From Ruminococcus sp. FMBCY1 (GTDB lineage: Bacteria; Bacillota; Clostridia; Oscillospirales; Acutalibacteraceae), in the NCBI RefSeq assembly GCF_023921805.1, contig NZ_CP074197.1:682001-746000 (forward strand): a DNA stretch of 64,000 nt. Direction: 5' to 3'. Of the stretch, positions 33,507 through 40,835 are shown piece by piece. Position numbers and translations under genes: made by a program. The notes under the pieces are model-generated. The model had not been told where the DNA came from, ran no database searches, and saw only the letters and a program-made list of their open reading frames with translations. Positions within the stretch are counted from its first letter, which is position 1, and every line of letters starts with the position of its first letter.

Positions 33507-34656
33507 AGATGTAATCGCTCATAACGGGCTGTAAGCCCTTATCGGTAAGAGCCTTGTAAACCTCGTCAACATTTCTGCTGTCTGAAATTTCAAACTGCTC
33601 GTCGCCCTTTTTCTCTCTTTCACCGTCGTGACCGCCTATTCCCACATCTACGCCTGCGGAAATCTTAGTTGCCGCAATGTCAACCACATTGTCACGGAAG
33701 CGCTGACACTCCCTCGTTGAAATAGTAATGCTTGCAAACGGCATAAACAATCTGTACGCACAAATAACCTGCAAAAGCTGCGGTTCGTGTACATCTTTCG
33801 GATTGATTTTATCGTTATTGATAATCGGTCTTAATCTTGGGCAAGAAAAAGCAATTTCTGCGTGCGGATACTTTCTTTGAATAAGATAAGCGTGCATACC
33901 TGTGGCAAATGCGTCTTTACGGAAGTCGCTAAGTCCTAAAAGCGCCGCAAAACCTACGCCACGCATACCGCCCATCAAAGCTCTTTCTTGAGTATTTACT
34001 CTGTACGGGAAAATTCTCTTATGACCCGCAAGGTGGAGCGTTTCGTATTTATCGGAATTATAGGTTTCCTGAAAAACGGTTACATAGTCGGCACCGCATT
34101 CGTGCACATAACGGTACTCGTCGCTGTTCATCGGATATACTTCAAGTCCTACGACTTTAAAGTACTTTCTCGCAATTTTGCAAGCCTCGCCGATATACTT
34201 AACATCCGACATTTTTTTGCTTTCGCCTGTCAGAATAAGTATTTCCTGCAAGCCTGTCTTTGCAATTGCCTGCATTTCGTGCTCGATTTCCTCTGCGTTC
34301 AGCTTTGCACGGTGAATTTTATTGTGACAGTTAAAGCCGCAGTAAATACAGTAATTCTCACAATAATTTGAAATGTAAAGCGGTGTAAACATATTTACGG
34401 AGTTGCCGAAATGCTTTTTGGTTTCCACTCTCGCAGCCTCTGCGATTTCTTCAAGCAAAGGTAATGCCGCAGGCGAAAGCAAAGCCTTAAAATCGTCAAC
34501 AGTTTTTTCATCGTGCTCAAGTGCCCGTCTTACATCGTTTTCGGTATAAATTGACGGGTCATATCCGTTCATTTCTGCAATTACTCTGTCGGGTATATCA
34601 GAATCAATCTGCTCCATATCGGGCAGATATTTCATATGGTCAATTCTTTCTTCCAT
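33499..34656 (-). CDS. thiH: 2-iminoacetate synthase ThiH (tyrosine lyase)
   Basis: ThiH is a radical SAM enzyme that cleaves tyrosine to dehydroglycine for thiazole assembly under anaerobic conditions. The 385-residue protein has the cluster motif CENYCIYC (CxxxCxxC, about residues 93-100), the glutamate-containing ILILTGESKK, and the C-terminal BATS-type region GIGGHDGEREKKGDEQFEIS. Its use instead of ThiO fits a strict anaerobe. It starts 10 bases after thiG. Confidence 0.96.
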   Translation of the reverse strand: MEERIDHMKYLPDMEQIDSDIPDRVIAEMNGYDPSIYTENDVRRALEHDEKTVDDFKALLSPAALPLLEEIAEAARVETKKHFGNSVNMFTPLYISNYCENYCIYCGFNCHNKIHRAKLNAEEIEHEMQAIAKTGLQEILILTGESKKMSDVKYIGEACKIARKYFKVVGLEVYPMNSDEYRYVHECGADYVTVFQETYNSDKYETLHLAGHKRIFPYRVNTQERALMGGMRGVGFAALLGLSDFRKDAFATGMHAYLIQRKYPHAEIAFSCPRLRPIINNDKINPKDVHEPQLLQVICAYRLFMPFASITISTRECQRFRDNVVDIAATKISAGVDVGIGGHDGEREKKGDEQFEISDSRNVDEVYKALTDKGLQPVMSDYIYV

Positions 34657-34666
34657 TGTTCACGCC

Positions 34667-35437
34667 TCAACTTTCAAGAAATCCCGTAAGAGGTGATGAT
34701 GCAGACGCACCGTTCTCAATTACTCTGCCAAGACCTGAAAGATAAGCCTGTCTGCCTGCCTCAATCGCCTTTTTAAATGCGTTTGCCATCATAGGAATAT
34801 CACCTGCAGTTGCAATGGCGGTATTGCTCATTACAGCCGCCGCACCCATTTCCATAGCCTCGCAAGCCTGCGACGGTCTGCCGATACCTGCGTCAACAAT
34901 AACAGGCAAGTCTATTTCGTTGATGATGATTTTAATAAATTCCTTTGTTGCTATTCCCTTGTTTGAACCTATCGGAGAGCCGAGCGGCATAATTGCGGCA
35001 GCACCCGCATCTCTTAAACTTCTTGCCACATTAAGGTCCGGATACATATACGGAAGTACGATAAAGCCCTCTTTGGCAAGTGCCTCGGTTGCCTTTATTG
35101 TTTCGTAATTGTCTGGCAAAAGGTACTTTGAATCTCTGATTACCTCAATTTTAATAAAGTCGCCGCAGCCTGCCTCTCTTGCAAGTCTTGCAATTCTTAC
35201 AGCCTCATCGGCATTTCTTGCACCCGAGGTATTGGGCAAAAGAGTAACATTCTTAGGAATATAGTCAAGAATATTTGCAACCTTGCCTGTTACAGCTCGT
35301 CTTAGTGCAAGAGTAATAATCTCTGCGCCTGCATTTTCAACTGCCGCTTTTATAAGGTCAAGCGAATACTTACCCGAACCGAGAATAAATCGGGAATTAA
35401 ATTCGTGTCCGCCTAAAATCAGCTTATCATTTTCCAT
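34667..35437 (-). CDS. thiG: Thiazole synthase ThiG
   Basis: ThiG condenses deoxyxylulose phosphate, dehydroglycine and ThiS-carried sulfur into the thiazole. The 256-residue TIM barrel shows [13 protein letters not shown], the catalytic-lysine strand [35 protein letters not shown] with PIGSNKGI, and [20 protein letters not shown]. It follows thiS in the operon with an AAAGGAGAT ribosome site. Length and motifs are standard. Confidence 0.96.
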   Translation of the reverse strand: MENDKLILGGHEFNSRFILGSGKYSLDLIKAAVENAGAEIITLALRRAVTGKVANILDYIPKNVTLLPNTSGARNADEAVRIARLAREAGCGDFIKIEVIRDSKYLLPDNYETIKATEALAKEGFIVLPYMYPDLNVARSLRDAGAAAIMPLGSPIGSNKGIATKEFIKIIINEIDLPVIVDAGIGRPSQACEAMEMGAAAVMSNTAIATAGDIPMMANAFKKAIEAGRQAYLSGLGRVIENGASASSPLTGFLES

Positions 35438-35473
35438 TATTATTATCTCCTTTATAATTTAATGCGGAAAAAC

Positions 35474-35671
35474 TCAACAACCGCCGCCGACAAAATTTAC
35501 GATTTCTACTACATCTCCGTCTTTGAGAACAGTAGCGGCGTAATTTGCCTTCGGCAGAATTTCCTCGTTAAGCTCAACCGCAATTCTCTGCGGTGAAATT
35601 GAATTTTCTTCAAGGTACTGCATAAGTGAAATTTCAATTTTATCAATATCAACTCCGTTTATTCTTATCAT
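35474..35671 (-). CDS. thiS: Sulfur carrier protein ThiS with an extra C-terminal Cys
   Basis: ThiS carries sulfur as a C-terminal thiocarboxylate for ThiG. The 65-residue ubiquitin-like protein reads MIRINGVDIDKIEISLMQYL, RIAVELNEEILPKANYAATV and ends VEIVNFVGGGC. The expected terminus is Gly-Gly; here one Cys follows the three glycines. The ATG at 35669-35671 follows GGAGGTGA, and the longer reading would run through the riboswitch terminator. It is the first gene of the thi operon. No ThiF, which normally adenylates ThiS, is encoded in the window. Confidence 0.93.
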   Translation of the reverse strand: MIRINGVDIDKIEISLMQYLEENSISPQRIAVELNEEILPKANYAATVLKDGDVVEIVNFVGGGC

Positions 35672-35697
35672 AACTTCACCTCCGAAAAGCAAAAAAT

Positions 35698-35722
35698 AAA
35701 GTGCGCCGAACCGACGCACTTT
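35698..35722 (-). terminator. Riboswitch-controlled terminator of the thi operon
   Basis: On the minus strand AAAGTGCG and CGCACTTT form a stem followed by ATTTTTTG, located between the TPP aptamer and thiS. This is the expected expression platform: TPP binding should favour the terminator. Confidence 0.8.
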
Positions 35723-35759
35723 GTATGTAAAATATTTACCGTAAGCCTATAGCAAACTT

Positions 35760-35852
35760 ACGCTGCAAAGTCCCTCCGTTGGCATTATCCAAATCAGGTT
35801 TACGGTCGAAATGTCAATTCATTTCCTCTCAGCCACTCGGCTCCCGTTTTGT
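35760..35852 (-). promoter_or_regulatory. TPP riboswitch (THI element)
   Basis: The minus strand carries the conserved THI-box segments in order: CGGGAGCC, GGCTGAGAGGA, ACCTGATTTGGATAATGCCA and ACGGAGGGA. These build the pyrimidine- and pyrophosphate-binding arms. It lies 90 bases before thiS with a terminator between, so it represses thiSGH-tenI-thiE-thiD-thiC when thiamine pyrophosphate is plentiful. Confidence 0.97.
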
Positions 35853-35864
35853 ATTGTTTTCTTT

Positions 35865-35893
35865 ATTATAGTACCAAATTAATGAAATGTCAA
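35865..35893 (-). promoter_or_regulatory. Promoter of the thi operon
   Basis: On the minus strand TTGACA (35888-35893) and TATAAT (35865-35870) are spaced by 17 bases, just upstream of the TPP riboswitch. Confidence 0.9.
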
Positions 35894-35922
35894 AACAAAT
35901 TTATAAAAAATCCGACAAATTA

Positions 35923-36852
35923 TTACTGCTTATCCCAACTGTCTTTCTCTTTTTTAGCCTTGGGATTATCCCAACTGTCGTAATTATTACTGCCTGCATT
36001 CACTTCATAACCGTCGTGTGTATCGCAGTTTTCACCTGTAAAGCCGGGATTACTGCTGTAATCGGAATTGAAGTTTTGAGGATTTGCATTATAATTTCTG
36101 TTGTAATTTTGCGCATTGTTTTGATTATAATATGCGTTGCGCTGGTTATTGTAGTAAGCGTTCGGATTGCTGTTCTGTCCGTAAAAATTATTTGGATTTA
36201 CTCCGCCGTTCGGATAATACTTTGTGTTGTATCCGTGGTTGCCCTGCGGTCTGTAATCGTTCGGGAATTGTGTATCGGCATAAATATCTGTCTGATACTT
36301 TTTTATAATATTGCAAACTTCAACATAATCGGGAATATCGGAAATAGTAAAATTATCAGAATGTCTGTTGCCCGAACGAACAGCGGCGTAATGATGACAT
36401 TCGGAAATAACATCGCCTACTCCGAGCCACTGGTCAAAAATACCTCTGTGAATATACACATGCGAAAGGTCTGTAAAAGGCTTAAAATTATACTGTTTGG
36501 AAAAACAGCCGTTTGTACTGTAAATGCCTTTATCGGTAATGGCATATTCCGTATTTTTCAGCTTTCTGAAAGAAAAAATAACACCGCCGAGATATATCCA
36601 TACAGGCATTAAATGAAGAGCGAAAAAGCCGACAAACATCCATACGCTTGAGTCTAACTCAGAAAGGTCACTTGAGAAAATTTGACTTATAAACATAAAG
36701 TCAAACATAAACCAAATGAAAGCAAAAATAAGCATTGGGTTAAAAATACACTCAAGCACAAAGCACGACTTCTTAGGTCTGCCCGACCACACAATTCGTT
36801 CGTTATTCATCATATTTTTTAAGTCATCGCTTACCTTGTAATCATCATACAT
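35923..36852 (-). CDS. PH-domain (YdbT/bPH2-like) membrane protein with Asn/Tyr-rich tail
   Basis: The 309-residue protein has a cytoplasmic start (IVWSGRPKKSCFVLECIFNP), two membrane helices (MLIFAFIWFMFDFMFI and VWMFVGFFALHLMPVWIYLG), and a bacterial PH-like domain (TEYAITDKGIYSTNGCFSKQ). After residue 195 comes a repetitive Asn/Tyr/Gln-rich tail (NPNAYYNNQRNAYYNQNNAQ) with no predicted fold. It is paralogous to the upstream gene, with which it overlaps by eight bases. The function is unknown; bPH2 proteins often act at the membrane in envelope stress. Confidence 0.7.
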   Translation of the reverse strand: MYDDYKVSDDLKNMMNNERIVWSGRPKKSCFVLECIFNPMLIFAFIWFMFDFMFISQIFSSDLSELDSSVWMFVGFFALHLMPVWIYLGGVIFSFRKLKNTEYAITDKGIYSTNGCFSKQYNFKPFTDLSHVYIHRGIFDQWLGVGDVISECHHYAAVRSGNRHSDNFTISDIPDYVEVCNIIKKYQTDIYADTQFPNDYRPQGNHGYNTKYYPNGGVNPNNFYGQNSNPNAYYNNQRNAYYNQNNAQNYNRNYNANPQNFNSDYSSNPGFTGENCDTHDGYEVNAGSNNYDSWDNPKAKKEKDSWDKQ

Positions 36853-37462
36853 AATTTGTTCTCCTCACATTTTCCTGTAACAATTTATAGACTTCCATAT
36901 AATCTGAAATATTTTTTATTTTAAGCGGAGCCATATTTACGGGCGTCAGACTTCCTATTTTCTGTTCGGGAAACTCAAAACTTAAAGTCACGGTACCCGT
37001 CTTACACAAGATGTCAGAAATTTCTTTCCTAATCTGAATATCGTAAATCTCTCTGTACGGCTTATAATACAGCTTTTTTGAAAACAAGCCTTTTGTAAGA
37101 AACACTCCGCAGTCGGTTATTGCATACTCGGCATTTTTATACTGCCTCACGGAAAAGGCAAAACCGATTACATACAAAATTGTCGGCAGTATATTCAAAA
37201 AGATAAACAGGTAAAATCTGAATGCGTATTTAAATTCATCGGCAGGTTCTCCGAGAAACATCGGTGCTTTAGGCGTAAGAGGTGCATCGCCGTTTATATA
37301 CGCAATCAAAACATAAACCGAAATCAGCAAAGAAAAAATCAGCATAGGATTAAAAAATCTTTGCAATACCGCACATTTTCTCTCTGGTTTTCCTTTTCGC
37401 AAAACTGTCTGACTGCCGACTGCCATTTTTAAAGTATCGGTCAAAGTATAATCGTAATTCAA
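36845..37462 (-). CDS. PH-domain (YdbT/bPH2-like) membrane protein, paralogue of its neighbour
   Basis: Starting at the TTG 37460-37462, the 205-residue protein begins MNYDYTLTDTLKMAVGSQTV and aligns along its length with the downstream gene: RKGKPERKCAVLQRFFNPML, two membrane helices, and the PH-like segment AEYAITDCGVFLTKGLFSKK. It lacks the Asn/Tyr-rich tail. I preferred this start because GAGGG precedes it and because it lines up with the paralogue's start; longer in-frame starts exist upstream. The pair is a tandem duplication. Confidence 0.7.
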   Translation of the reverse strand: MNYDYTLTDTLKMAVGSQTVLRKGKPERKCAVLQRFFNPMLIFSLLISVYVLIAYINGDAPLTPKAPMFLGEPADEFKYAFRFYLFIFLNILPTILYVIGFAFSVRQYKNAEYAITDCGVFLTKGLFSKKLYYKPYREIYDIQIRKEISDILCKTGTVTLSFEFPEQKIGSLTPVNMAPLKIKNISDYMEVYKLLQENVRRTNYV

Positions 37463-37732
37463 AATCAATACCCTCTGTGTAACAGTAAAATTTTGTCTAT
37501 TTGTTGTATATTTCATCTTATTATAATACATAATTTTGCAAAAGTCAAAAGAATATTTTTGAATAAAAAGTATAAAAAATAAGTTTATTCGGCAAATGTA
37601 ATGTAATCTTAACAAAATATGTAATATACGGTTGTCGGTAAATGTAAATTTAAATGTTATTTTTCTTTATTGATATTAAAACCTTGTATATTTTTGATAA
37701 AATAGAAAAAAATTATAAAGGTAGTGTTTTTA

Positions 37733-38800
37733 ATGGCTAATAAAAATCTTATTGACCTTGACGCAATGTCGAAAAAACAGCTTGATATGCTGATTAAAAA
37801 AGCTAAAAAAATTATGGAAAATCCTGCTGATTACAGACACGCCTGCGACGGCAAAATTCTTGCCACGCTTTTCTACGAGCCGAGCACAAGAACTCAAATG
37901 TCTTTTCAGACTGCAATGCTAAAGCTCGGCGGCAGAACAATCGGTTTTGACAATCCGCTCAATTCTTCCGTTGCCAAAGGTGAAAGTCTTAAAGATACCA
38001 TGACAATTGTAGGCGGCTATGCCGACATTATCGCAATGCGCCACCCTGTAGAGGGTTCTGCAATGGCTGCGTCTATGTATGCAGGCGTTCCGTTTATCAA
38101 CTGCGGCGACGGCGGACATCTTCACCCTACACAAACTCTTGCCGATATAGTTACTTTAAGCTGCGAAAAAGGCAGACTTGATAACCTTAAAATCGGTATC
38201 TGCGGCGACCTCTTAAACGGCAGAACCGTACATTCACTCATAAAGGCACTTTCGCAGTACGATAACAATTCATTTGTGCTTATTTCCACAAAAGAATTAC
38301 AAGTACCGCTTTACATTATTGATATTCTTGAAAAGAATAACTGTAAATATGAATTTTCAAATGACCTTGCAAGTTCTATTTCCGACCTTGATGTACTTTA
38401 TATGACAAGAATACAGCAGGAACGCTTTGCAAGCAAAGAGGAATACGAAAAGCAGAAGTATGTATTTGTTCTTGACAAAGAGAAACTTGCAAAAGCCAAG
38501 GAAGATATGATCATTCTTCATCCGCTGCCAAGAGTAAACGAAATCACGGTTGACATAGACGACGACCCCCGTGCCCTGTACTTTAAGCAGGCACTCTACG
38601 GTATGTATGGCAGAATGGCACTTATTCTCCTGCTTTTACAGGATGACGACTTTATGCTTAAGGACAGAGAAATCTCTGTTATAGACAAACGCTGTACAAA
38701 TCCGAGATGCATTACCGCACGGGAAGAATACCTGCCGAATCGTTCATACTTAAAACTCGGTATGCAGATGTGCGACTACTGCGACAAGCGCATTGACTGA
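37733..38800 (+). CDS. pyrB: Aspartate carbamoyltransferase catalytic chain with a C-terminal PyrI-like zinc tail
   Basis: PyrB makes carbamoyl aspartate in pyrimidine synthesis. Catalytic motifs are present: FYEPSTRTQMSFQTAMLKLG (carbamoyl phosphate site, about residues 47-66), the NPLNSSVAKGESLKDT loop, INCGDGGHLHPTQTLADI, and LHPLPRVNEIT. After the normal end near residue 308, a tail of about 40 residues carries CTNPRCITAREEY and CDYCDKRID, that is Cys-x4-Cys and Cys-x2-Cys. This is the zinc arrangement of the regulatory chain PyrI, but without PyrI's allosteric domain. The ATG at 37733 was chosen over a GTG at 37724. Confidence 0.93.
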   Translation: MANKNLIDLDAMSKKQLDMLIKKAKKIMENPADYRHACDGKILATLFYEPSTRTQMSFQTAMLKLGGRTIGFDNPLNSSVAKGESLKDTMTIVGGYADIIAMRHPVEGSAMAASMYAGVPFINCGDGGHLHPTQTLADIVTLSCEKGRLDNLKIGICGDLLNGRTVHSLIKALSQYDNNSFVLISTKELQVPLYIIDILEKNNCKYEFSNDLASSISDLDVLYMTRIQQERFASKEEYEKQKYVFVLDKEKLAKAKEDMIILHPLPRVNEITVDIDDDPRALYFKQALYGMYGRMALILLLLQDDDFMLKDREISVIDKRCTNPRCITAREEYLPNRSYLKLGMQMCDYCDKRID

Positions 38801-38815
38801 TGAGGTGATTGATTA

Positions 38816-39421
38816 ATGAGCAAAAGCAAAAATAAAAAACACGGCAAGGCAATTTCTACCGCCATTATCTCGGCTCTTGCCTATATTGTACTCGGCTTTG
38901 TTATGATTTTTTATCCCGACAAGGTAAGCATTGCGCTTTGCTATACGCTCGGCGGTGCGCTGACGGTTTACGGACTGTTTAATCTCATAACATATTTCAC
39001 TTCAAAACAAGCGTCTTTCGGCTTTGAAATGATTGTCGGCATTGCGGCTACCGCATTCGGAGTTTTCTTCTTGATTTCTCCGCAGTCGATTTTAGGAATG
39101 ATATTCGCAATAATCGGTATTTTGATTATCGTTGACAGTACCATTGATATTAAAAGGTCGTTTCAGTTAAAGTCGTTCGGCGTAAAATATTGGTGGATAA
39201 GTTTTGTGGTTTCCGCACTTATTATAATTTTTGCGATTACAACAATTATCTTCCCCGGTTTCTTTGCGGATATAATTATGATTATTTTAGGCATCGCTCT
39301 TGTATATGAGGGCATTTCAGGACTTACACTTATCGCTACAATCGGGCACTATGCAAAGAAAATTTCAAACGAATCTCAAATGATAAACATCACTCCCGAT
39401 AACGAGTATGATGATGATTAA
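38816..39421 (+). CDS. DUF308/HdeD-family membrane protein
   Basis: The 201-residue protein has six hydrophobic helices in three pairs with the family's repeated pattern (VLGFVMIFYPDKVSIALCYT, VFFLISPQSILGMIFAIIGI, IIFPGFFADIIMIILGIALV). Basic and acidic tails flank the membrane region. HdeD-like proteins are linked to acid or membrane stress in enterobacteria, but the function in Clostridia is unknown. It begins 15 bases after pyrB and shares its transcript. Confidence 0.8.
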   Translation: MSKSKNKKHGKAISTAIISALAYIVLGFVMIFYPDKVSIALCYTLGGALTVYGLFNLITYFTSKQASFGFEMIVGIAATAFGVFFLISPQSILGMIFAIIGILIIVDSTIDIKRSFQLKSFGVKYWWISFVVSALIIIFAITTIIFPGFFADIIMIILGIALVYEGISGLTLIATIGHYAKKISNESQMINITPDNEYDDD

Positions 39422-39428
39422 AAACAAT

Positions 39429-39466
39429 TTAACCGCAGATAAGCCGACACTTATCTGCGGTTTTTG
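39429..39466. terminator. Bidirectional terminator between the DUF308 gene and cca
   Basis: AACCGCAGATAAG and CTTATCTGCGGTT form a perfect 13-base stem around CCGACA. A T run follows on the plus strand and an A-rich run precedes it, so it can end both convergent transcripts. Confidence 0.85.
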
Positions 39467-39478
39467 TTTGCGATATAA

Positions 39479-40819
39479 TTAATCTATTCCGCTCAATTCT
39501 TTTGCTTTCTGCATAAGGATTGAGTTTTTATTTTCGATTTTTTCGTCAATCACCATACCGAGCAATTTATCAAGGATATTTCCGATTTGTTTACCGTCGG
39601 TAATTCCTGTTTTTATCAAATCGTGACCGTTAATATCAAGCTGTTTCAGCGTAAAACAATCCTTTTCCTTTAGAACTTCTTCAAATGCGGCACAGGCAAG
39701 ATTATACTTGCTCATTTTTTCATCTCTAAGGTACATAGACTGTGCCGTTAAATCGGCATACTGCACCTTTAAAAGTCTGCGCATATCAGTTTCACCGATT
39801 TTGTTCATCACTCGTTTTATCTGCGGTTTACTGCCTGTAAACCTTACATCATGAAACGCAATCAGCGTTACGCAATCGTCTATAAAATCCCGTGGATACT
39901 TAAGGCGCTCAAGTATTTGCTCTGCCATTACTGCGCTGAATTTTGGATGACCCTTAAAATGAGCCGTACCGTCAGGGTCACGCTTGCAAGCCATAGGTTT
40001 GCCCAAATCATGAAAAAGCATGGTAATTCGCAAAAGCGGAGTCGGGTCGATATTTGTCATTGCACAGGTGGTGTGCCTCCAAAGCGTTTTGTTATGATGT
40101 TTGGTATGTTGGTCGTACCCAAACATAATTGATATTTCGGGCAAAAATACCGCAAACACATCTTTAAACCTGCGCATTATGTACTCACAGCTTTCTCCGC
40201 ATACAAGTTTGTTGAACTCGACGGTTATGCGTTCGGCGGCAATATTATTCAAAAGTTTTTTACATTCAAAAATTGCATTGGCGGTATGCTTTTCTATCGC
40301 CATATTATAGCACGAGGCAAAGCGCAGAGCACGCATAATACGCAATGCGTCCTCGGTAAAGCGCTCAACGGGATTACCTACACAGCGCACCGCCATAAGC
40401 TCAAGGTCGTATGCGCCGTCAAACGGATCTACAAGACCTGTACGGTCGCTGTAAGCCATAGCGTTTACGGTAAAATCTCTGCGTGACAAATCCGTAACCA
40501 AATCATCCGTAAATTCTACCTTTTCAGGGTGACGATTATCGAAATACTCTCCGTCAATGCGAAAAGTTGTAATTTCATACACGGAAGAATTTATCACTAC
40601 AGACACAGTACCGTGCTTTATTCCGGTGTCGAAAGTATGAAAATCAGAAAAAAGACGAAGAATATCCTGCGGCAAAGCATCGGTACAAATATCCCAATCA
40701 TTTGGCTCTTTTTGCAGTAAAGAATCACGCACACAGCCGCCCACCGCATATGCGGAAAAACCGTTTTTCTCAAATCTGTCAATTATCATTCTGACATCGG
40801 TCGGTAATTTAATTTTCAC
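39479..40819 (-). CDS. cca: CCA tRNA nucleotidyltransferase with HD domain
   Basis: This enzyme adds or repairs the tRNA 3' CCA. The 446-residue protein has the class II signature YAVGGCVRDSLLQKEPNDWD with the paired metal-binding acids, RRDFTVNAMAY, the CC/A-recognition region FTEDALRIMRALRFASCY, and an HD phosphohydrolase domain (TLWRHTTCAM, FHDLGKP) near residues 240-275. I chose the GTG at 40817-40819 behind AAAGGGG, which fits relatives' starts; an upstream ATG would overlap the ATPase gene. It is co-transcribed with that gene. Confidence 0.93.
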   Translation of the reverse strand: MKIKLPTDVRMIIDRFEKNGFSAYAVGGCVRDSLLQKEPNDWDICTDALPQDILRLFSDFHTFDTGIKHGTVSVVINSSVYEITTFRIDGEYFDNRHPEKVEFTDDLVTDLSRRDFTVNAMAYSDRTGLVDPFDGAYDLELMAVRCVGNPVERFTEDALRIMRALRFASCYNMAIEKHTANAIFECKKLLNNIAAERITVEFNKLVCGESCEYIMRRFKDVFAVFLPEISIMFGYDQHTKHHNKTLWRHTTCAMTNIDPTPLLRITMLFHDLGKPMACKRDPDGTAHFKGHPKFSAVMAEQILERLKYPRDFIDDCVTLIAFHDVRFTGSKPQIKRVMNKIGETDMRRLLKVQYADLTAQSMYLRDEKMSKYNLACAAFEEVLKEKDCFTLKQLDINGHDLIKTGITDGKQIGNILDKLLGMVIDEKIENKNSILMQKAKELSGID

Positions 40820-40835
40820 ACTTTCAACCCCTTTC

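Noticed and set aside
35887..36612. Long plus-strand ORF of 241 codons rich in Ile, Val and Cys
   Set aside because: It lies opposite the well-supported PH-domain gene on the minus strand, has no ribosome site, and its composition is what antisense of an Asn/Tyr-rich sequence gives.
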